Source: JAEUMY01 sp033764435
GTDB lineage: Bacteria > Pseudomonadota > Gammaproteobacteria > Burkholderiales > Usitatibacteraceae
NCBI GenBank assembly: GCA_033764435.1
Contig: JANRIX010000022.1
Location: 1-64,000, forward strand
DNA length: 64,000 nucleotides
Direction of reading: 5' to 3'
Shown here: in pieces, positions 58,095 to 64,000 of the stretch
Layout of the letters: every line of letters starts with the position of its first letter
Position numbering within the stretch: the first letter of the stretch is position 1
Made by a program: the position numbers and the translations under genes
Notes under the pieces: model-generated
Databases searched by the model: none
Seen by the model: the letters and a program-made list of their open reading frames with translations, nothing else
Told to the model about the DNA's origin: nothing

Positions 58095-59199
58095 TCAGAT
58101 GCCCTGCTTCAGCGAGGCAGTGATGAAATCATCCAGGTCGCCATCCAGCACCGACTTGGTATTGCTGATTTCCACGTTGGTGCGCAGATCCTTGATGCGG
58201 CTGTTGTCCAGCACGTAGCTGCGGATCTGGTGGCCCCAGCCCACGTCGGTCTTGCTGGCCTCCAGCTTGTCCTGCTCTTCACGGCGCTTGCGCATTTCGA
58301 GCTCGAAGAGCTTGGACTTCAGCATCTGCATGGCCTCCGCTCGATTGCGGTGTTGCGAGCGGTCGTTCTGGCAGCTCACCACGATGCCGGTCGGGTTGTG
58401 CGTGATACGCACGGCCGAGTCGGTCTTGTTGATGTGCTGGCCACCGGCGCCGGAGGCGCGATAGGTATCGATGCGAAGATCCGCCGGATTGATCTCGACT
58501 TCGAACGAATCGTCGATCTCCGGCGACACGAACACGCTGGCGAACGACGTATGGCGTCCACCGGAAGAGTCAAAGGGTGATTTCCGCACCAGGCGATGCA
58601 CGCCCGTCTCAGTGCGCAGATGCCCGTAGGCGTAGTCGCCCGCGATCTTGATGGTGGCGCTCTTGATGCCCGCGACTTCGCCGTCCGACTGCTCCATCAC
58701 CTCGGCCTTGAAGCCCTTGCGTTCGGCATAACGGAGATATTGGCGAAGCAGCATGGAGGCCCAGTCCTGCGCCTCGGTGCCGCCTGCGCCGGACTGGATG
58801 TCCAGGAAGCAGTTGAGCGGGTCCGCCGGGTTGTTGAACATGCGGCGGAATTCGAGACCGGCAACAATCTCTTCGATGCCCTTGGCATCTTCGGCCACGG
58901 AGAGGAGGGTGGCGTCGTCGTTGTCCGCCTTGGCCATCTCGAACAGCTCGCGTGAATCCGCGAGCCCGCTGTCGACTTTGGTCAATGAGCCGACCACTTC
59001 GTCCAGTGCTTTCTTTTCGCGGCCCAGCTCCTGGGCGCGCTTGGGGTCATCCCAGATCTTGGGATCTTCTACGAGGTGTGCGACTTCTTCGAGGCGACGT
59101 TGCTTGCCGTCGAAGTCAAAGATACCTCCGCAGCTCGGCCGCGCGCGAGGCGAGGTCGGCCAGGTGGTTCTGGATGGCATTCAGCTGATCGGCTTCCAT
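58095..59199 (-). CDS. prfB: Peptide chain release factor 2 with programmed +1 frameshift
   Basis: RF2 recognises UAA and UGA and triggers peptide release. The start ATG at 59199 opens a 27-codon frame that ends CTT TGA (59121-59116), preceded by an AGG ribosome-binding-like element. A +1 slip to GAC enters the long frame and yields 367 residues. This is the classical autoregulatory RF2 frameshift. The main part carries the codon-reading SPF in RKSPFDSSGGRHTSF and the catalytic GGQ in GAGGQHINKTDSAV. A simple reading-frame call would start too late and give a wrong N-terminus. Confidence 0.96.
59115..59132 (-). promoter_or_regulatory. RF2 programmed frameshift site
   Basis: Minus-strand GGAGGTATCTTTGAC: Shine-Dalgarno-like GGAGG, slippery CTT, then an in-frame UGA and C. 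Low RF2 favours the +1 shift, closing a feedback loop. Confidence 0.95.
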
Positions 59200-59234
59200 G
59201 ATGCGGGTCTTCTTTTGAATTCGGTAAACCGCGA

Positions 59235-59240
59235 ATTATA
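59235..59240 (-). promoter_or_regulatory. Likely -10 box of prfB
   Basis: Minus-strand TATAAT, 36 bases upstream of the prfB ATG. A -35 element is not convincing. Confidence 0.5.
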
Positions 59241-59264
59241 GCCGACCCGACCCCCTTCCAGAGG

Positions 59265-60236
59265 CTACTGGCGTGGCTTTTCCGCCCATGAAAGCCGGGT
59301 AAAGACCGGGCGGTGGTCCGAGCCGATGTCCGGGCCCACCCGGCGCTCCGCCAGCACCCAATGCGGCGACGCCAGGACATGGTCGATGGGAATGCCCAGC
59401 CAGTGGATGCCAGCGGGCCAGGTGCCGGGAAAGGCACTGGACGCTCGACGAAAGCCGGCGCGTGCGGGGCCGCTGAAGGCGTCCGACCAGGGCGAAGCAT
59501 TGAAATCGCCGGCCATCAGGGCCGGTCGTCCGTGTTGCGCATGCTGGGCAGCTTCATTGGCGAGGACCTGGTCACGTTCACGCGCAAAGGCCGCGGAGAG
59601 CGGCGGCATGGGATGCATCACGCTCACCACGAGGGTCGTGCCTTGCCAGTCCACCGTTGCGCGCAGAAGCGGAACGCCGCCAGGAGACTCTTCGAGTTTC
59701 AGGCCCGTGATCGGATGTTTCGACACCAGCGCGAGGCCGAAGGGATCGGCGCGTGGCAGCCGCGCCTGATGGGGCCAGGCCGGCCACACGGCCAGTGCCT
59801 TCGCGGCACCTGGGCCGATTTCAGCAAGGAAGACCAGGTCCGCCGCTTCCGCATCCATCAACATGCGCAGCTTCGCCGGATCATCGTTCCCGAAGTGCAG
59901 ATTGGCGGCGATGATCTTGATGGTTCGGTCGGAAGTGCCGTTCGCAGTCGGCAGCGTTGGCGAAGCGCTGAGCCACGGCAGCGCCAAGACAGGCAGCAGG
60001 GCCAACCACCGCACATTGCGGTTCAGCCATACCAACGCGAGAACGCTTGCAGCCAGCGCGCTTGCATATAGCGCCTGCCAATGCGCAGCGAGATCGGTGA
60101 CCCACCAAAGGCTATCGAGTTCGGTGCGGGCCAGCCCTCGCGCCAGCCAAGGCAGCAGCAGTCCTGCACAGCAGAGCACTGCGAATATTCGCAATCGCCG
60201 GACCACTGCCTGACGCAGCGCGTTGCGATCCATCAT
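59265..60236 (-). CDS. Endonuclease/exonuclease/phosphatase-family membrane protein
   Basis: A 323-residue protein with three N-terminal hydrophobic segments (about 14-105) and a C-terminal EEP domain: IIAANLHFGNDD, DLVFLAEIG (catalytic Glu), MHPMPP, MAGDFNASPWS (Asp, Asn) and GSDHRPVFTRLS (Asp, His). The membrane-anchored EEP layout suggests a lipid or nucleotide phosphodiesterase at the outer face of the inner membrane; the substrate is unknown. It overlaps recJ by four bases. A palindrome copy encodes RIFA in the first hydrophobic segment. Confidence 0.85.
   Translation of the reverse strand: MMDRNALRQAVVRRLRIFAVLCCAGLLLPWLARGLARTELDSLWWVTDLAAHWQALYASALAASVLALVWLNRNVRWLALLPVLALPWLSASPTLPTANGTSDRTIKIIAANLHFGNDDPAKLRMLMDAEAADLVFLAEIGPGAAKALAVWPAWPHQARLPRADPFGLALVSKHPITGLKLEESPGGVPLLRATVDWQGTTLVVSVMHPMPPLSAAFARERDQVLANEAAQHAQHGRPALMAGDFNASPWSDAFSGPARAGFRRASSAFPGTWPAGIHWLGIPIDHVLASPHWVLAERRVGPDIGSDHRPVFTRLSWAEKPRQ
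60181..60192. repeat. Iterated palindrome (coding, RIFA)
   Basis: Exact copy with flank CACT, read as (L)RIFA(V) at the start of the first membrane helix of the EEP protein. Confidence 0.95.
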
Positions 60237-61936
60237 GACCAGTGATTCAACACCAGCTGCAGTGTGGTCTCACCCCGGAACTCATTCATCTGCGGGCGAT
60301 ACACCGCGTCGATCGTGGCGGGCATTCGGTCGGCATGGTTGAAGAGCATGGCATCCAGCATTCGGCCCTGCTGCGCCACTTTCAGCTTGAGGTGCTTCTC
60401 GCCCACGATGCGCTGCTCCAGCACACGGAAGTGGCCCTGCCACTGGGGCGCGGCAAATCCCTGGCCCCAGACCTCGGCCTCGATGCGGCGCACGAAGTCG
60501 GCGGAGAGATCGTCGTCACCCAGCTCGCCGTCGACTTCGATCTGGCGGTTGAGATCGGCCGGCGCCAACCACTCGCGTGCGACCTTTTCCAGCGCAGCTT
60601 CAAAGGCGGGCAAGGCGTTGGGTGGCAGCGTGAGTCCCGCAGCGGCGGCGTGGCCGCCAAATTTGAGGATGAGATCGGGATGGCGCTTGGACACGAGGTC
60701 CAGCGCATCGCGCAGATGCAGCGCATGGATGGAGCGGCCGGAACCCTTGAGGTTGCCTTGCGTGTCGCGGGCAAACGCGATCACGGGGCGATGAAACTTG
60801 TCCTTCACCCGCGAGGCCAGGATGCCGATCACGCCCTGGTGCCAGTTTTCCTCGAAGAGGCACAGCGTGGCGCGCGCTTCGACTGCTTCTGCATCAACCT
60901 CTTCCAGGCGGGCGAACGCCTCGGCCTGCATGTCGCCTTCAATGGCCCGACGCTCGCGGTTGAGTTGATCCAGCTCGCGCGCCTGACGCTGCGCAGTGGC
61001 GTCGTCATTGGTGATGAGGCACTCGATGCCAAGCGACATGTCATCCAGCCGCCCGGCGGCGTTGAGACGCGGCCCGGCGACGAAGCCGAGGTCATAGGCA
61101 CTGGCCTTGGCATAGTCACGTCCGGCGGCGAAGAAGAGGGCCTTCACGCCGGGCTGCATCCGGCCGGCGCGGATGCGCTGCAGTCCCTGATGCACCAGCA
61201 CGCGGTTGTTGCTGTCCAGCTTGACCACGTCGGCCACCGTGCCCAGCGCCACCAGGTCCAGCAGATCGGCGAGATTGGGCTCCGCTTTGCCTGAAAACGC
61301 ACCGCGCTCGCGCAACGTGGCGCGCAGCGCCAGCATCACGTAGAACATCACACCCACCCCAGCGAGGTTCTTGCTCGGGAATCCGCATTCCGGCTGGTTG
61401 GGATTGATGATGCACGCCGCATCCGGCAAACGGTCACCGGGCAGGTGGTGGTCGGTCACCAGCACGCGCATGCCCAGCCGGTTGGCCTCTGCCACACCGT
61501 CCACGCTGGCGATGCCGTTGTCGACGGTGATGATCCAGTCGGGCGATTGCTCTGCGGCCAGCCGCACGATCTCCGGGGTGAGGCCATAGCCGTACTCGAA
61601 GCGATTCGGCACGATGAAGCTGACTCTTGCGCCCATGGCCGACAGCGCGCGCAGCCCGACGGCACAGGCCGTGGCGCCATCCGCGTCGTAGTCGGCGACG
61701 ATGAGCAGCTTCTCCTGGCGCTGAATGGCATCGGCGAGCAGCGTGGCGGCATCGCGAATATTCGCAAGGCCGGATGGCGCGATCAGCGCGTCGAGCTGGG
61801 TGCGCAGTTCCGCCGCCTCGCGCACGCCGCGCGCGGCGTACAGGCGGGCGAGGCGCGGGTCCACGCCGGCAGCGGCGAGTGCGGCGGCTGCGGCGGGGTC
61901 GGCTTCGCGGACGAGGACGCGGGTGGCTTCAGCCAT
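60233..61936 (-). CDS. recJ: Single-stranded-DNA-specific exonuclease RecJ
   Basis: A 567-residue 5'-3' exonuclease of RecFOR recombination and mismatch repair. DHH-family motifs are IVADYDADGATACAVGL, PNRFEYGYGLTPEIV, TVDNGIASVDG, VTDHHLPGD and NFKG-type FGGHAAAAGLTL near the C-terminus. The ATG at 61936 (MAEATRV) is the family start. The palindrome copy encodes ANIR in place of a variable stretch just before a helix. It overlaps the upstream gene by eight bases. Confidence 0.96.
   Translation of the reverse strand: MAEATRVLVREADPAAAAALAAAGVDPRLARLYAARGVREAAELRTQLDALIAPSGLANIRDAATLLADAIQRQEKLLIVADYDADGATACAVGLRALSAMGARVSFIVPNRFEYGYGLTPEIVRLAAEQSPDWIITVDNGIASVDGVAEANRLGMRVLVTDHHLPGDRLPDAACIINPNQPECGFPSKNLAGVGVMFYVMLALRATLRERGAFSGKAEPNLADLLDLVALGTVADVVKLDSNNRVLVHQGLQRIRAGRMQPGVKALFFAAGRDYAKASAYDLGFVAGPRLNAAGRLDDMSLGIECLITNDDATAQRQARELDQLNRERRAIEGDMQAEAFARLEEVDAEAVEARATLCLFEENWHQGVIGILASRVKDKFHRPVIAFARDTQGNLKGSGRSIHALHLRDALDLVSKRHPDLILKFGGHAAAAGLTLPPNALPAFEAALEKVAREWLAPADLNRQIEVDGELGDDDLSADFVRRIEAEVWGQGFAAPQWQGHFRVLEQRIVGEKHLKLKVAQQGRMLDAMLFNHADRMPATIDAVYRPQMNEFRGETTLQLVLNHWS
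61754..61765. repeat. Iterated palindrome (coding, ANIR)
   Basis: Exact copy in recJ, read as (L)ANIR(D) in the N-terminal region ahead of the first catalytic motif. Confidence 0.95.
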
Positions 61937-62963
61937 GCGTTGCTGCCGGTCGGCGCGAGCGCCACAGCTTCCACAGATCCAATCGCGCCACGTGCAGGTA
62001 TTGCGTGTGCCGCTCACCCGGGAACACGGCACGCAGCACGGGCAGCTGCTTGCCCCACACGGCCTGCATCGCCGGGCGGAACCAGTCCTGCTCCAGCCGC
62101 ACGAGCGCGGCGTGCCACGCGTCCGGGTCGTGCGCGCGCACGGCCCGCGACAGGTCGTCCAGCACCACCAGCGACATGCCGCTCTCGGGCCGGGCGTCAT
62201 GCCACTGAGTGAACGTGGACGGTGTCAGGCGATACTCCGACTTGGCATGCACGGCCAGGCCGCGCGTGAGCGTGTCGTCGGCGTAAATGATTTCGGGGGC
62301 AAGGCCGGGTTCTTCGGTCAGCGTGTCGCCGCCCCAGAACCACACGCCGCTGATGGCCGGCTCGCCACGCGCCTCACGGGCCAGGTTCACCGGGTGCTCG
62401 TGCAGCAGCATCTGGATTTCATTGCCCAGCCGCTTCCAGTCGAGGCCGCCAGCGCTGCCCGGCAGGTGCTCGAAGATGGAGCGGTCGGTCACGCGCCAGA
62501 GCGGCGTGGTCGTCGGCAAAGCGTCCGCGTTTACGTGCACGATCCATTCGCCGGGCGTCACGATCTCGATTTCCAGCCCGTCCTGAGCCAGATACGGATT
62601 CAGGGTGTTCACCAGCGCATCCGCTTCGTCCGCGGTCAGTGTGAACTGGGCCGGGCTGATGAGCTGCAGATGATCACGCTCGATGCGCAGATGCACCGGG
62701 TCGCTGCACAGCCAGTGGTGGGCATCTGTGCCGGTGCGAACCGCTTCCGGGGTGACATCCGCCCGCGCGGCCAAACGCCTGAGTGCCGCCACCGGTGCGC
62801 CCTTGAGACTGAATGCGGTCAGCAGCCATTCCTCCTGCGTCATCGGGTCGCCGCGCTCCAGGCGGCCCTTGGACAGAAGGGTGTCCAGGCCGGGGGTGGC
62901 GGGCCATTGGGCGGGGAAAGTCGCGGGCGGGAAGAGATCGGGGACGAGCAGGGTGAGCGGCAT
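61929..62963 (-). CDS. Conserved betaproteobacterial protein upstream of recJ
   Basis: A 344-residue protein starting MPLTLLVPDLFPP. Recognisable stretches include CSDPVHLRIERDHLQL, SGVWFWGGDTLTE and IEIVTPGEWIVHVNADAL. Homologues beside recJ are annotated variously as cofactor-independent phosphoglycerate mutase-like or regulatory protein, without experimental support that I know of; the phosphoglycerate mutase metal motifs are not evident. The ATG at 62963 is chosen over an upstream in-frame one at 63044. Translation is coupled to recJ by an eight-base overlap. Confidence 0.75.
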   Translation of the reverse strand: MPLTLLVPDLFPPATFPAQWPATPGLDTLLSKGRLERGDPMTQEEWLLTAFSLKGAPVAALRRLAARADVTPEAVRTGTDAHHWLCSDPVHLRIERDHLQLISPAQFTLTADEADALVNTLNPYLAQDGLEIEIVTPGEWIVHVNADALPTTTPLWRVTDRSIFEHLPGSAGGLDWKRLGNEIQMLLHEHPVNLAREARGEPAISGVWFWGGDTLTEEPGLAPEIIYADDTLTRGLAVHAKSEYRLTPSTFTQWHDARPESGMSLVVLDDLSRAVRAHDPDAWHAALVRLEQDWFRPAMQAVWGKQLPVLRAVFPGERHTQYLHVARLDLWKLWRSRRPAATHG

Positions 62964-63064
62964 GGGCCGAATTGTAGATTGAACGCATGGGTGGAGCCGA
63001 CGGGCCGCTGCGCTCAGCCCGATCGATGTCCCCGCTTGTGGCACACTTCGCCGTCTTCTCCCTT

Positions 63065-63158
63065 GCGACTAGTTGAAGTCCGGGGGACTTCAACTGGATG
63101 CCGAAGGCAGGCCCAAAGGGCTTCAGCCATCGCCTTAGCGAGGGATGAACAATATTCG
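63065..63158 (-). mobile_element. Palindromic element copy C upstream of lolC
   Basis: An 83-bp element (63068-63150) in inverted orientation splits a degenerate palindrome (TCGAATATT on one side, CGC on the other, read on the minus strand). The hairpins are TTCA/TGAA with inner TCGC/GCGA; GCCC/GGGC; TGCC/GGCA; and an 11-bp stem AGTTGAAGTCC/GGACTTCAACT. All stems differ from copies A and B by paired changes. It ends ten bases before the lolC ATG. Unlike the coding copies its length is not a multiple of three. The rest of the 62964-63160 gap shows nothing recognisable. Confidence 0.85.
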
Positions 63159-63160
63159 AT

Positions 63161-64000
63161 ATGCAACCCTACGAACTCTTCATCGGCCTGCGCTACACCC
63201 GCGCCAAGCGCCGCAATCATTTCATCTCCTTCATCTCGCTGGCGTCCATGCTCGGCATCGCGCTGGGCATCACTGCGCTCATCACCGTCATGTCGGTGAT
63301 GAACGGTTTCCAGAAGGAGGTGCGCGCGCGCATTCTTGGCGTGGCGTCGCACATCCTCGTGCAGGGCGACGACCGCGGGCTGGCGAACTGGCGTGAGGTG
63401 ATGGACCAGACGAAGAAACACCCGCGCGTGGTCGGTGCCGCGCCCTTCGTGAATGGTCAGGGCCTGCTGGCGGCGGGCGCCAATGTGCGCGGCGCGCTGA
63501 TCCGCGGTGTTTCGATAACGGAAGAAGGCCAGGTCTCGGAGCTGCCCCAGCAGATCAAGCTCGGCGCCTGGGAAAACCTCAAGCCCGGCGAGTTTGGCGT
63601 CATCCTTGGTGCTGACCTAGCGCGCGCGCTCCGCGTGTCGCTGGGCGAGCGCGTGACCATGATCACCCCCAAGGGCCAGATCACGCCGGCCGGCCTATTG
63701 CCGCGCATGCGCAGCCTCACCGTGGTCGGCATTTTCAGCGCAGGGCACTACGAATTCGATTCCACGCTGGCGCTGATGCATCTGGCTGACGCACAGAAAC
63801 TGTTTCAGCTCGACGACGCGGTGAGCGGCATCCGCCTCAAGGTGGACGACATTTTTGCCGCGCCACAGGTGAGCCGCGAACTGGCCAGGACCATCACTGT
63901 CGACGCCTTCCTGCTTGACTGGACGCGGCAGAACGTCAACTACTTCCGCGCGGTGGAAATCGAGAAGCGCATGATGTTCATCATCCTGACCCTCATCATC
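63161..64000 (+). CDS. lolC: Lipoprotein-releasing permease LolC/LolE, N-terminal part
   Basis: The first 280 residues of an FtsX-like permease that extracts outer-membrane lipoproteins from the inner membrane and passes them to LolA; the 3' end lies beyond the window. It starts MQPYELFIGLRYTRAKRRNH, characteristic of LolC/E, then a first membrane helix (ASMLGIALGITALITVMSVM) and a large periplasmic domain with FQKEVRARILGVASH and VGAAPFVNGQGLL. The ATG at 63161 lies immediately after the palindromic element, and no good ribosome site is seen at normal spacing, so the insertion may affect translation. Confidence 0.93.
   Translation, partial: MQPYELFIGLRYTRAKRRNHFISFISLASMLGIALGITALITVMSVMNGFQKEVRARILGVASHILVQGDDRGLANWREVMDQTKKHPRVVGAAPFVNGQGLLAAGANVRGALIRGVSITEEGQVSELPQQIKLGAWENLKPGEFGVILGADLARALRVSLGERVTMITPKGQITPAGLLPRMRSLTVVGIFSAGHYEFDSTLALMHLADAQKLFQLDDAVSGIRLKVDDIFAAPQVSRELARTITVDAFLLDWTRQNVNYFRAVEIEKRMMFIILTLII

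Noticed and set aside
56525..58123. Long antisense open frame across lysS
   Set aside because: Shadow of lysS; the sense strand encodes a complete class II synthetase.

Overview
The window looks like a stretch of chromosome from a high-GC betaproteobacterium. Gene content and order fit that group: a polyhydroxybutyrate (PHB) cluster (phaC, phaB, a second phaB-like reductase, phasin, phaR), the blocks trxB-crp/fnr-ftsK-lolA-rarA-serS, ispD-ispF, bamD/rluD-pgeF, lysS-prfB and recJ-lolC, and a PII gene next to glutamine-dependent nadE. I cannot name a species. I saw no rRNA, tRNA, CRISPR array, prophage or intact insertion sequence.

Layout: 1-5.9 kb holds an RND pump tail, a PolB-like exonuclease, two AT-richer orphan genes, an acyltransferase-like protein, nadE and glnB. 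5.9-9.8 kb holds small accessory genes, including an ArsR/SRPBCC pair and mtfA. 9.8-12.2 kb holds purK, purE and a LysE exporter. 12.2-19.4 kb is an arn-type lipid A aminoarabinose cluster with ArnA split in two and no arnD. 19.4-25 kb holds smr, trxB, crp/fnr, ftsK and lolA. 25-30 kb is an accessory zone with a TetR-controlled desaturase/hydrolase/TPR operon. 30-45 kb holds rarA, serS, two secreted paralogues, mltF, ispDF, a protein kinase, selU and tesA/ybbA/ybbP. 45-56 kb holds bamD, rluD, pgeF, a ZIP transporter, the PHB cluster and rimO. 56-64 kb holds lysS, prfB (with its programmed frameshift), an EEP-family protein, recJ and the start of lolC.

The most unusual signal is not a gene. 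The 12-bp palindrome GCGAATATTCGC occurs 25 times exactly, about once per 2.5 kb, with six further one-mismatch copies. A rough chance expectation is a few thousandths of one copy. It lies inside genes (16 copies, read as ANIR, RIFA or EYS) and between genes (9 copies). At three further sites the palindrome is split at the same point by an 83-84 bp element made of four hairpins. The stems of these elements covary between copies. One copy adds 28 in-frame codons to an ArnA-type formyltransferase, one adds 28 in-frame codons to the LolA signal peptide, and one 83-bp copy lies just upstream of lolC. This looks like an undescribed, gene-invading palindromic element that uses an iterated palindrome as its target.
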